Below, in pieces: positions 14,611 through 21,926 of a DNA stretch of 64,000 nt (its first letter is position 1; each line of letters begins with the position of its first letter). Where the stretch lies: NCBI GenBank assembly GCA_947632175.1, contig CANROC010000011.1:48516-112515 (forward strand). The letters run 5' to 3'. The notes below the pieces were generated by a model. The model was not told the origin of the DNA, did not search any database, and worked only from the letters and a program-made list of their open reading frames with translations. The position numbers and the translations under genes are program-made. Source of the stretch: an uncultured Oscillospiraceae bacterium. Its GTDB lineage: Bacteria; Bacillota; Clostridia; Oscillospirales; Oscillospiraceae.

Positions 14611-15253
14611 GCTCCTTTTCAAAAAGACGGGCCGTGCGGTGTTCATCTCCCACCTCGACCTCATGCGCACCATGCAGCGGGTCTTTCTCCGGGCGGGCCT
14701 GCCCATCCGGCACACGGAGGGCTTCAACCCCCACCCCTACATGAATTTCGCCCTGCCCCTTTCCGTGGGGACGGAGAGCGTCTGCGAGCTCATGGACTTT
14801 GAGCTCACGGGAAGCTTCGACCCCGCCGCCCTCCCGGCGCTTTTGAACGCCGTCAGTCCCGAGGGCATCGAGGCCGCGGCGGTCTATGAGTCCCCGCGGA
14901 AATTTAAAGACATCAAATGGCTTGACATTGAGGCGAGATTGTTTTACGATAGGAAGACGTGGATGGCCGAGGCCCTCCGGGGTTTCTACGCCGCCCCGGA
15001 GATCGTCGTTGAGAAGAAGACCAAGCGCTCCACGGCGCGGGTGGACGTCAAGCCCCTCATCGCCGCGCTGCAGATATCGGACGAGGCGGAGCACGCGGCG
15101 CTCCTGCGGGCGCGTCTGGCGGCCCAGGACCCGGCGCTGTCGCCGGCCCAGCTTCTCTCCGCCCTTACCCAGCTTGCCCCGGAGCTTGCGCCGGACGACG
15201 CGGCCTTCCGGCGGATCGAGGTCTATGACAAGGACATGGTCCTGTTCAGATAG
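14603..15253 (+). CDS. TIGR03936/DUF2344 radical SAM-associated protein
   Basis: A 216-residue protein opening with LLFKKTGRAVFISHLDLMR and RHTEGFNPHPYMNFALPL, the hallmark N-terminus of the DUF2344 family. It is the partner of the upstream radical SAM protein. GGAGG sits seven bases before ATG 14603 and the 8-nt overlap implies coupled translation. Function is unproven; a tRNA- or rRNA-modification role is often guessed from its neighbours. Within the gene, 14900-14950 is AT-rich and contains a perfect TTGACA with a spaced TACGAT, a possible internal promoter for pfkA. Confidence 0.88.
   Translation: MSRLLFKKTGRAVFISHLDLMRTMQRVFLRAGLPIRHTEGFNPHPYMNFALPLSVGTESVCELMDFELTGSFDPAALPALLNAVSPEGIEAAAVYESPRKFKDIKWLDIEARLFYDRKTWMAEALRGFYAAPEIVVEKKTKRSTARVDVKPLIAALQISDEAEHAALLRARLAAQDPALSPAQLLSALTQLAPELAPDDAAFRRIEVYDKDMVLFR
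14922..14950 (+). promoter_or_regulatory. Possible intragenic promoter upstream of pfkA
   Basis: TTGACA (14922-14927), 17-bp spacer, TACGAT (14945-14950, 4 of 6 consensus), inside the DUF2344 gene and about 320 bp before pfkA. Confidence 0.4.
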
Positions 15254-15271
15254 AGAATGGAGGATCCCACT

Positions 15272-16252
15272 ATGGAATCAAAAGTGAAGAGGATAGGCGT
15301 TCTCACCTCCGGCGGCGACGCGCCGGGGATGAACTCCGCCATACGCGCCGTGGCCCGCACCGCCCACAGCCTGGGCGTCGAGTGCATCGGCATCCGCCGG
15401 GGCTACCACGGCCTTATCACCGGCGATATGGAGCCGCTGTCGCCCCAGGACGTCTCCGGTATCACATCCCTCGGCGGCACCATCCTGTACACCGCCCGGT
15501 CCGCCGAGTTCCGCACGCCGGAGGGCGTCCAGCGGGCGGCGGATATCTGCCGCTTCCGTGGCATCGACGGCCTCGTGTGCGTGGGCGGCGACGGCACCTT
15601 CCGGGGCGCGCTGGAGCTTTCCAAGTACGGCATCAGCGTCTGCGGCATCCCCGCCACCATCGATAACGACATCGCCTGCACCAGCTACACCATCGGCTTC
15701 GACACCGCCTGCAACACCGCCATCGACTGCATCGACAAGCTCAACGACACCATGAAGTCCCACGAGCGCTGCTCCGTGGTGGAGGTCATGGGCAACCGGG
15801 CCGGGTACCTGGCGCTCTACGTGGGCCTGGCCGTGGGCGCCACCGCCGTGCTGGTCCCCGAAAAGCCCATCGACTACAAGGAGGACGTGATCCGTCCCAT
15901 CCGCGAGGGACAGCTCCACGGCCGCACCAACTACGCTGTCATCGTGGCGGAGGGCGCCGCCCACGCCACCACCGTGGCCAAGATCATCAACGAGGAGACG
16001 GGCATGGACACCCGCGCCACCGTCATCGGCCACGTCCAGCGCGGCGGCCGCCCCTCCGTGCGCGACCGGGTCCTGGCTGCCGACTTCGGCTACACCGCCG
16101 TCCAGGTCCTGGCCCAGGGCATGACCAACAAGGTCATCTGCTACGACGGGCAGAAGATGTTCGATATAGACATCGTGGACGCCCTCCAGATGAAAAAGGA
16201 CCTGGGCGAGCACAGCTACGGCCTTTTGAAGTCCCTCCACTCCGGCACCTGA
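15272..16252 (+). CDS. pfkA: ATP-dependent 6-phosphofructokinase
   Basis: A 326-residue glycolytic kinase converting fructose-6-phosphate to fructose-1,6-bisphosphate. Key motifs are GVLTSGGDAPGMN near the N-terminus, GGDGTFRGA near residue 105 (Gly after the GGD marks the ATP-type rather than the PPi-type) and the catalytic PATIDNDI loop. Length is normal for bacterial PfkA. ATG 15272 is supported by GGAGG eight bases upstream; ATG 15257 lies within that site. It follows the DUF2344 gene by 18 nt, so it is probably co-transcribed and may also be driven by the internal promoter. Pyruvate kinase is not adjacent. Confidence 0.96.
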   Translation: MESKVKRIGVLTSGGDAPGMNSAIRAVARTAHSLGVECIGIRRGYHGLITGDMEPLSPQDVSGITSLGGTILYTARSAEFRTPEGVQRAADICRFRGIDGLVCVGGDGTFRGALELSKYGISVCGIPATIDNDIACTSYTIGFDTACNTAIDCIDKLNDTMKSHERCSVVEVMGNRAGYLALYVGLAVGATAVLVPEKPIDYKEDVIRPIREGQLHGRTNYAVIVAEGAAHATTVAKIINEETGMDTRATVIGHVQRGGRPSVRDRVLAADFGYTAVQVLAQGMTNKVICYDGQKMFDIDIVDALQMKKDLGEHSYGLLKSLHSGT

Positions 16253-16279
16253 CTTTTTTGCGAAAGCTGAAAAAAATAC

Positions 16280-16308
16280 TTGACTTTATGGAAAAAGTGC
16301 GGTATAAT
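16280..16308 (+). promoter_or_regulatory. Promoter of the rplS operon
   Basis: TTGACT (16280-16285), 17-bp spacer, TATAAT (16303-16308). It drives rplS and probably the downstream lepB-rbgA-rnhB-yraN genes. Confidence 0.85.
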
Positions 16309-16314
16309 ATCTAA

Positions 16315-16401
16315 GCTTTTGCAGAGAGCAACTGCTCATCGGGGCGGTCCTATGCCGTGTGACGCGGTACGAACGCCTATCAAGAGGGGAGGAAACCAAG
16401 C
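16315..16401 (+). promoter_or_regulatory. Structured 5' leader of rplS (candidate L19 leader)
   Basis: The roughly 90-nt untranslated region contains a GCAG-AGAGCAA-CTGC hairpin and further GC-rich pairing (GCCGTGTGACGCGGT) before the GGGGAGG ribosome site. Firmicutes rplS mRNAs can carry an autoregulatory L19 leader. I could not verify the conserved fold by eye. Confidence 0.35.
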
Positions 16402-16743
16402 ATGAACTTAGTGGAGACATTGAACCAGCGCTACATGAAGCCCGAGCTTCCCGAGATGAACGTGGGCGACACCGTCCGTGTCACCGTCCGGGTCAAGGAG
16501 GGCAACCGCGAGCGCAATCAGGCTTTCGAGGGCACCATCATCGCCAAGAAGCACGGCGGCATCAACGAGACCATCACCGTCCGCCGCATCTCTTATAACG
16601 TGGGCTGTGAGAAGGTATTCCCTGTGCATTCTCCCAGCATCGTCTCGGTGGAGACGGTCCGCCGCGGCAAGGTCCGCCGGGCCAAGCTTTACTACCTGAG
16701 AGACCGCGTGGGCAAGAACGCCAAAGTCAAGGAAAGAATCTGA
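16402..16743 (+). CDS. rplS: 50S ribosomal protein L19
   Basis: A 113-residue ribosomal protein located at the 30S-50S interface. The conserved stretches are clear: [56 protein letters not shown] and the C-terminal [20 protein letters not shown]. Length matches the family. It has its own promoter and leader. A hairpin terminator follows the stop, presumably attenuating transcription into lepB and the ribosome-assembly genes downstream. Confidence 0.98.
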   Translation: MNLVETLNQRYMKPELPEMNVGDTVRVTVRVKEGNRERNQAFEGTIIAKKHGGINETITVRRISYNVGCEKVFPVHSPSIVSVETVRRGKVRRAKLYYLRDRVGKNAKVKERI

Positions 16744-16744
16744 C

Positions 16745-16775
16745 AAAAAAAGGGGGAGCGTTTCCCCCTTTTTTT
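16745..16775 (+). terminator. Terminator after rplS
   Basis: AAAAAAGGGGGA pairs with TTCCCCCTTTTTT around a GCGT loop, ending in a long T-run. Partial read-through would feed lepB. Confidence 0.85.
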
Positions 16776-16791
16776 GATACCGGGAAAGGGG

Positions 16792-17469
16792 ATGGATCAG
16801 TCAATGGACGAGGAGCAAAACGCCCTGCCGGAGGAGGCCGCGCCGTCTCAGGACGCGCCGGCGGAGCCTGCCGTGGGCGGGCGTCACGCGGAGAAGAAAA
16901 AGAAATCGGACGACAAAATGGAGCTTTACGACTGGATCCAGTGTCTCATCGGGGCGCTGGTGGCGGGTATCCTCATTTTTATGTTCCTGGTGCGGGTGGT
17001 GAACGTGGACGGAAGCTCCATGTGGCCCACGCTCCACGATGAGGACATGATCCTGACCACCAATTTCCTCTACACCCCCAAAAACGGGGATGTGGTGGTG
17101 TTCCAGACGGACACCTACGGGTCCGAGCCGCTGGTCAAGCGCGTCATCGCCACCGGCGGGCAGACCGTGCGCATCGACCCGGACACCGGCGACGTTTTCG
17201 TGGACGGTAAGCTCTTGAGCGAGCCCTACATCGCCGCGGCCATCGAGAACGCCGGCGATTTTTCCGTGGAAACGGCGGTGCCGGAGGGGTGCCTCTTCCT
17301 CATGGGCGATAACCGCAACCACTCCACCGACAGCCGGGATAACAGGATCGGCTTCGTGGACGAGCGGTGCGTCATCGGCAAGGTGCTGATGGTGGTCTTC
17401 CCCTCCGCCAAGGGCGGCCTGGGGGAGGACGTGGAGCGCGACCTTTCGCGCCTGGGGAGCATCTACTGA
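16792..17469 (+). CDS. lepB: Signal peptidase I
   Basis: A 225-residue membrane protease that removes signal peptides from secreted proteins. A charged, Glu/Lys-rich cytosolic N-terminus (about 45 residues) precedes one TM helix. The Ser-Lys dyad is S76 (GSSMWPT) and K116 (LVKRVIATGG), and box E reads MGDNRNHSTDSR. The long acidic-basic N-terminal tail is typical of clostridial SipS-like enzymes. ATG 16792 follows a purine-rich GGGAAAGGGG stretch; ATG 16804 is an alternative. The stop overlaps the rbgA start by one base. Confidence 0.95.
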   Translation: MDQSMDEEQNALPEEAAPSQDAPAEPAVGGRHAEKKKKSDDKMELYDWIQCLIGALVAGILIFMFLVRVVNVDGSSMWPTLHDEDMILTTNFLYTPKNGDVVVFQTDTYGSEPLVKRVIATGGQTVRIDPDTGDVFVDGKLLSEPYIAAAIENAGDFSVETAVPEGCLFLMGDNRNHSTDSRDNRIGFVDERCVIGKVLMVVFPSAKGGLGEDVERDLSRLGSIY

Positions 17470-18335
17470 TGGACGAGGCCATGCTTATCCAGTGGTTCCC
17501 CGGCCACATGGCCAAGGCGCGGCGCATGGTGCAGGAGAACCTGAAGCTGGTGGACGCGGTCTGCGAGGTGGTGGACGCCCGTGTGCCCCGGTCCTCCCGG
17601 AACCCGGAGATCGACGCCCTCACCGCCGGCAAGCCCCGGATCGTGGTGCTCAACCGTGTGGACCAGGCCGACCCCGCCTTAACGCCGCTCTGGAGCCGCT
17701 CCTTCCGCCAAAAGGGCGCGGCGGTGCTGGAGACGGACTCACGGACCGGCAAGGGCACGGCGGCTTTTCCCGGCCTTGTGCGGGAGCTTTTGAAGGACAA
17801 GATCGAAAGGCTCCGCGCCCGGGGCCAGGTGGGCGCGCCCCTGCGGGTCATGGTGCTGGGCATCCCCAACGTGGGCAAGTCCTCCTTTATCAACAAGGTG
17901 GCCCGCCGCAAGGCCGCCGAGGCCGCCGACCGGCCCGGCGTCACCCGGGGCAAGCAGTGGGTGAGCCTGGGCGGCGGAGTGGAGCTCCTGGACACGCCGG
18001 GGCTCCTCTGGCCCCGGTTCGAGGACAAGCTCACCGGGGAGAACCTGGCCTTCACCGGCGCCGTGCGGGACGAGATCTTAGACACGGAGACCCTGGGCGC
18101 CAGGCTTTGCGAGCGTCTCCGGGACCTCTACCCGCAGGCCCTGACAGGCAGGTTCGGCATCGAAAGCCCCGGCGAGAGCACGGGGTTCGAGCTCTTGGAG
18201 CAATGCGCCGGACGCAGGGGATTCCTCATCGCCGGCGGGGAGCTGGACACGGAGAGAATGGCGAAGGTGCTTTTAGACGAGTTCCGGGGCGGCAAGCTTG
18301 GCCGCTTGACCATAGACGGTTCGCCGGAGGGTTGA
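17469..18335 (+). CDS. rbgA: Ribosome biogenesis GTPase YlqF/RbgA
   Basis: A 288-residue circularly permuted GTPase needed for late 50S assembly. It begins IQWFPGHMAKARRM, which is diagnostic. The permuted order is G4 (NRVD), then G1 (GIPNVGKSSFIN), then G3 (DTPGLLWPRF), with a C-terminal ANTAR-like helical region. The ATG shares a base with the lepB stop (TGATG). The rplS-lepB-rbgA-rnhB order is conserved across Firmicutes and links the protein to ribosome production. Confidence 0.96.
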   Translation: MDEAMLIQWFPGHMAKARRMVQENLKLVDAVCEVVDARVPRSSRNPEIDALTAGKPRIVVLNRVDQADPALTPLWSRSFRQKGAAVLETDSRTGKGTAAFPGLVRELLKDKIERLRARGQVGAPLRVMVLGIPNVGKSSFINKVARRKAAEAADRPGVTRGKQWVSLGGGVELLDTPGLLWPRFEDKLTGENLAFTGAVRDEILDTETLGARLCERLRDLYPQALTGRFGIESPGESTGFELLEQCAGRRGFLIAGGELDTERMAKVLLDEFRGGKLGRLTIDGSPEG

Positions 18336-18336
18336 T

Positions 18337-18966
18337 ATGGACTTTTGGGCGTTTGAAAAGACCCTCCTGGAGGGGGGTCCGAGGGGGGTCCCAGGGGGTC
18401 CCGAGGGGGCTCCGAGGGTACTGGCGGGGGTGGACGAGGCAGGTCGCGGACCCCTCGCGGGACCCGTCTGCGCCGCCGCCGTGGTCCTCCCCTGGGAGGC
18501 GGACATCCCCGGCCTTGACGATTCCAAGAAGCTGACGGAGAAAAAGCGCGAGACGCTCTTTGACGTCATCCGCCAAACGGCCCTGGACTACGGCATCGGC
18601 TGGGCGTCCGTGGAGGAGATCGACGAGCTCAACATCTTAAACGCCACGTACCTGGCCATGAACCGGGCCCTTCGGGCGCTGAAGGCCGTGCCGGACATGA
18701 CCGTCATCGACGGCAACCGGTGCGCCGGCATCGAGGTCCCCTGCGTCACGCTGGTGGGCGGGGACGGGCTCTCCGCCAACGTGGCGGCGGCGTCGGTCCT
18801 GGCGAAGGTCTCCCGGGACCGGTATATGAAGGAGCTGGCGGCCCGGTACCCGGGCTACGGGTTTGAAAAGCACAAGGGCTACGGCACGAAGGACCACTAC
18901 GCCGCCATCCGGGCGCTGGGACCCAGTCCCGTCCACCGGACGACCTTTTTGAGGAAGCCGCATTGA
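18337..18966 (+). CDS. rnhB: Ribonuclease HII
   Basis: A 209-residue endonuclease that removes ribonucleotides and RNA from RNA-DNA hybrids. The catalytic motif GVDEAGRGPLAGP (D33, E34) and later acidic residues (TVIDGN, SRDRYM) are intact, as is the C-terminal GYGFEKHKGYGTKDHY. Unusually, residues 12-27 are a Gly/Pro-rich insert (GGPRGVPGGPEGAP) encoded by near-tandem GGGGGTCC units between the start and the catalytic core. It looks like a slippage expansion of the normally short linker. yraN follows with a 4-nt overlap. Confidence 0.95.
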   Translation: MDFWAFEKTLLEGGPRGVPGGPEGAPRVLAGVDEAGRGPLAGPVCAAAVVLPWEADIPGLDDSKKLTEKKRETLFDVIRQTALDYGIGWASVEEIDELNILNATYLAMNRALRALKAVPDMTVIDGNRCAGIEVPCVTLVGGDGLSANVAAASVLAKVSRDRYMKELAARYPGYGFEKHKGYGTKDHYAAIRALGPSPVHRTTFLRKPH

Positions 18967-19331
18967 ACACAAAGCTCATCGGCCGCTGGGGCGAGGCCGC
19001 GGCGGCGGACTATCTGAAAAAGAAGGGCTGGAAGCTTTTAGGGGTGGGCTACCGGACCCGGATGGGGGAAATAGACCTCATCGCCGAGGACCGGGGGACG
19101 CTGGTGTTCGTCGAGGTGAAGACCCGGAAGGACGAAAGCTTCGCCCAGGCCCGGGAGGCCGTCACCGGGACGAAACAGCGCAGGCTCCTGGCGGCGGCGG
19201 AGCTCTACATGGCCAAATACGGGGCGGACAGGCCCGCCCGCTTCGACGTCGTGGAGGTCTACGCGCCGGAGGGCGTGGAGACGAAAAAGCCCCAGATCAA
19301 CCATATCGAAAACGCGTTTTCCGGGAGGTAA
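18963..19331 (+). CDS. YraN family protein (UPF0102)
   Basis: A 122-residue protein with the endonuclease-like core GRWGEAAAADYLKKKGW, TRMGEIDLIAEDRGTLVFVEVKTR: E, D and ExK residues in a PD-(D/E)XK arrangement. The family has no proven function but is nuclease-like and consistently adjacent to rnhB. The start is TTG 18963, overlapping the rnhB stop as TTGA, with GAGGA eight bases upstream. The final gene of this block, thrC, begins 5 nt later, so the operon may extend into it. Confidence 0.9.
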   Translation: MNTKLIGRWGEAAAADYLKKKGWKLLGVGYRTRMGEIDLIAEDRGTLVFVEVKTRKDESFAQAREAVTGTKQRRLLAAAELYMAKYGADRPARFDVVEVYAPEGVETKKPQINHIENAFSGR

Positions 19332-19336
19332 CGACT

Positions 19337-20824
19337 ATGCAATACGTGAGCACCAGGGATACCGGCCGCGCCGTCACCGCCGCCATGGCCATCGAACGGG
19401 GCCTGAGCGCCGACGGCGGCCTTTTTGTGCCGGCTCAGCTGCCCGCTCTTCCGACGGGGGCTTTGGAGAGCCTGTGCCGGATGGACTACCGCCAGCGGGC
19501 GGTGTACGTCATGAAGCTCTTTTTGGAGGACTACACGACGGCGGAGCTGGCGGATTTCGCCGCCCGGGCCTACGGTCCGAAGGGGTTCGACACGCCGAAG
19601 ATCGCGCCGGTGCGGACGCTGGACGCTTCCACACACGTTCTGGAGCTGTGGCACGGGCCCACCTGCGCCTTCAAGGACATGGCGCTTCAGATGCTCCCGT
19701 ACCTGCTCACCGCCGCCATGGGCAAAAACGGGGAGGACCGGCAGGTCTGCATCCTGGTGGCCACCTCCGGCGACACGGGCAAGGCGGCGTTGGAGGGCTT
19801 CGCCGGCGTGGAGGGCACGAAAATCTGCGTCTTCTACCCCCGGGACGGCGTCTCCGACATCCAGAAGCTCCAGATGACGAGCCAGGAGGGCGCCAACGTG
19901 CTGGTCTGCGCCGTCAACGGCAACTTTGACGACGCCCAGGCGGCGGTGAAGGAGATCTTCTCAGACCCCGCCATGCGGGAGGAGCTTTCACGACGCGGCT
20001 GGATGCTCTCCTCCGCCAACTCCATCAACTGGGGTCGGCTTTTGCCCCAGATCGTCTACTATATCTCCGCCTACTGCGATCTTCTGAACGCCGGGGCGGT
20101 GAAAGCGGGGGAGAAAATCAACTTCTCCGTCCCCACCGGGAATTTCGGGGACATTCTGGCGGGGTATTACGCCAAAAAAATGGGCCTTCCCGTGGGGAAG
20201 CTCCTGTGCGCCTCCAACAAAAACGACGTGCTCACGGATTTCCTCAAAACCGGCGTCTACGACAAGAACCGGCCTTTCTATACCACCGTCTCGCCCTCCA
20301 TGGACATTCTGGTGTCCAGCAACCTGGAACGGCTCCTCTTTGACCTCACCGGCATGGACGACCGGGAGACGGCGGGGTATATGGAGGCGCTGAAAAAAGA
20401 CGGGCGGTACGAGGTCACAGCCAAGCTCAAGACCGCCCTGGACGGGCTTTTCGCCGCCGGATCCTGCGACGATGAGGAGACGAAGGACGTCATCGCCCGG
20501 TGCTTCAAGGAGCACGGGTACCTCATCGACACCCACACGGCGGTGGCCTACGGGGTGCTGGAGAAGTACAGGCGGGAGACGGGGGATGAGACGCCCTGCG
20601 TCGTGGTCTCCACCGCCAGCCCCTACAAATTCTGCGCCGCCGTGCTGGAGGCGCTGGGGGAGAGGCCGGAGAGCCAGGGCCCGGAGCTCATCGGACAGCT
20701 GGAGCGAGTAAGCGGCGTCCCCGCGCCCATGCCCCTGAAGGCGCTGGCGGGGAAGACCGTCCGGTTCCGGGACAGCTTCGACAAGGCGCGGCTTCCCGAC
20801 GTGGTGCGGAATTTCCTGAAATGA
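19337..20824 (+). CDS. thrC: Threonine synthase
   Basis: A 495-residue PLP enzyme forming threonine from O-phosphohomoserine. The PLP-binding lysine is K113 in HGPTCAFKDMA. ATSGDTGKAALEG binds the phosphate, and the long C-terminal region is typical of the class II (fungal/E. coli-like) threonine synthases of 420-500 residues. GGGAGG precedes ATG 19337. No other threonine biosynthesis gene is nearby. It ends at an AT-rich repeat array and a perfect hairpin that separate it from a convergent DUF1540 gene. Confidence 0.95.
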   Translation: MQYVSTRDTGRAVTAAMAIERGLSADGGLFVPAQLPALPTGALESLCRMDYRQRAVYVMKLFLEDYTTAELADFAARAYGPKGFDTPKIAPVRTLDASTHVLELWHGPTCAFKDMALQMLPYLLTAAMGKNGEDRQVCILVATSGDTGKAALEGFAGVEGTKICVFYPRDGVSDIQKLQMTSQEGANVLVCAVNGNFDDAQAAVKEIFSDPAMREELSRRGWMLSSANSINWGRLLPQIVYYISAYCDLLNAGAVKAGEKINFSVPTGNFGDILAGYYAKKMGLPVGKLLCASNKNDVLTDFLKTGVYDKNRPFYTTVSPSMDILVSSNLERLLFDLTGMDDRETAGYMEALKKDGRYEVTAKLKTALDGLFAAGSCDDEETKDVIARCFKEHGYLIDTHTAVAYGVLEKYRRETGDETPCVVVSTASPYKFCAAVLEALGERPESQGPELIGQLERVSGVPAPMPLKALAGKTVRFRDSFDKARLPDVVRNFLK

Positions 20825-20872
20825 CGTTATGTTAACTTGATACGTTATGTTAACAATTAACATTATGTAAAC
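20824..20872 (+). repeat. Three 13-bp AT-rich repeats with an 18-bp period
   Basis: ACGTTATGTTAAC occurs at 20824-20836 and 20842-20854, and the variant ACATTATGTAAAC at 20860-20872, each exactly 18 bp apart. It starts on the last base of the thrC stop codon. The spoIVF locus (11828-11887) has the same motif and spacing. Confidence 0.75.
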
Positions 20873-20899
20873 CGGAATTGGATTCCGGTTTACATAATG
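20861..20899. terminator. Perfect 18-bp inverted repeat shared by convergent genes
   Basis: CATTATGTAAACCGGAAT (20861-20878), TGG loop, ATTCCGGTTTACATAATG (20882-20899). It overlaps the last codons and stop of the minus-strand DUF1540 gene. It lacks a long T-run, so it may block convergent transcripts or be a recombination or binding site. Confidence 0.6.
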
Positions 20900-21075
20900 G
20901 ACTTGGGCTCGAAGGTGCCGCAGAAGGTCTCCGCCTTGCGCAGGGCGTTTTTGGACTCCACGTTGATGGCGGGGGCGTGGCAGCAGCCGTCCTTGCCGTG
21001 GTAGGTGCAGCTTTGCACGTCGCAGCCCACGCCGGGGAGCTTCTCGTTCCAGAGGCCCGTGGTGGTATCGCTCAT
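20890..21075 (-). CDS. DUF1540 domain-containing small protein
   Basis: A 61-residue Cys-rich protein: CDVQSCTYHGKDGCCHA and, near the end, ETFCGTF. This is the DUF1540 pattern of conserved Cys and His, probably binding a metal. The family is widespread in spore-forming Clostridia, with no established function. The start is well supported by AAGGAGCG six bases before the ATG at 21075. It is convergent with thrC and divergent from the metallophosphoesterase gene. The stop codon lies inside the 18-bp inverted repeat. Confidence 0.85.
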   Translation of the reverse strand: MSDTTTGLWNEKLPGVGCDVQSCTYHGKDGCCHAPAINVESKNALRKAETFCGTFEPKSIM

Positions 21076-21150
21076 GTCTGTCGCTCCTTTTTAAGTTGTC
21101 CCTGTTATTTTGCGCGCTCCGGGGCGGATTATTCCCGGAGGGGAGGTCGT

Positions 21151-21837
21151 ATGCTCTGGACCATCGGGGATCTTCATCTGTCCTTTGAATCGAATAAGCC
21201 CATGGATGTCTTCGGGAAGGACTGGGCCGGGCATGTAGACCGCCTGCGGGAGGGGTTCCGGCGCGTGGGGCCGGAGGACACCACCGTCATCTGCGGGGAT
21301 CTGACCTGGGGGATGGGGATGGAGGAGTGCCTGGAGGATTTCCGCTTCATCGACGCTTTGCCGGGGCGGAAGATCATTTTAAAGGGCAACCACGACTACT
21401 GGTGGAGCACCGCCGCGAAGGCAAAAGCGTTTTTTCAGGAAAACGGCATCGGCTCCGTCGATATTCTCTACAACAACTGCTTTTTCTATGAAAACGCCGC
21501 CCTGTGCGGCACCAAGGGTTGGATGTGCCCCAACGAAAACCCGGCCCCCCACGACAAAAAGCTCATGGACCGGGAGACCGGCCGGCTGGAGGCCAGCCTT
21601 AAGGCGGCGGGGGATATTGCGCGGAAGATCGTCTTTCTCCACTACCCGCCCATCTTCGGAAAGCTCTACGCCAAGGGGATGGTGGAGGTCATGGAGCGCT
21701 ACGGCGTCCGGGAGTGCTATTACGGGCATCTCCACGGCGCGGGACGGGCGCTGGCCTTTGAGGGAGAGGACCGCGGGATCCGCTACCGGCTCATCTCCGC
21801 CGACCATCTGGGCTTTTGTCCCGTAAAAATCATGTGA
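21151..21837 (+). CDS. Metallophosphoesterase
   Basis: A 228-residue calcineurin-like phosphoesterase. The dimetal motifs appear in order: GDLHLS, GDLTWGMG, GNHDYWW, HYPP and GHLHG. The substrate is unknown; this subgroup (YkuE/YfcE-like) includes nucleotide and phosphodiester hydrolases. ATG 21151 is preceded by GGAGGGGAGG four bases upstream. It is a single gene between the DUF1540 gene and the trigger-factor promoter. No signal peptide is seen, so it is probably cytoplasmic. Confidence 0.9.
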   Translation: MLWTIGDLHLSFESNKPMDVFGKDWAGHVDRLREGFRRVGPEDTTVICGDLTWGMGMEECLEDFRFIDALPGRKIILKGNHDYWWSTAAKAKAFFQENGIGSVDILYNNCFFYENAALCGTKGWMCPNENPAPHDKKLMDRETGRLEASLKAAGDIARKIVFLHYPPIFGKLYAKGMVEVMERYGVRECYYGHLHGAGRALAFEGEDRGIRYRLISADHLGFCPVKIM

Positions 21838-21852
21838 ATCCCGAGAAAAATG

Positions 21853-21881
21853 TTTGCAAATCCGGGAATCTCTGTTATAAT
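21853..21881 (+). promoter_or_regulatory. Promoter of tig
   Basis: TTTGCA (21853-21858) with a 17-bp spacer, or TTGCAA with 16 bp, to TATAAT (21876-21881), 45 bp before the tig start. Confidence 0.75.
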
Positions 21882-21926
21882 AGACAAGATGCCCCATAGA
21901 GGTAACATACAGTAGGAGGAAAAACC

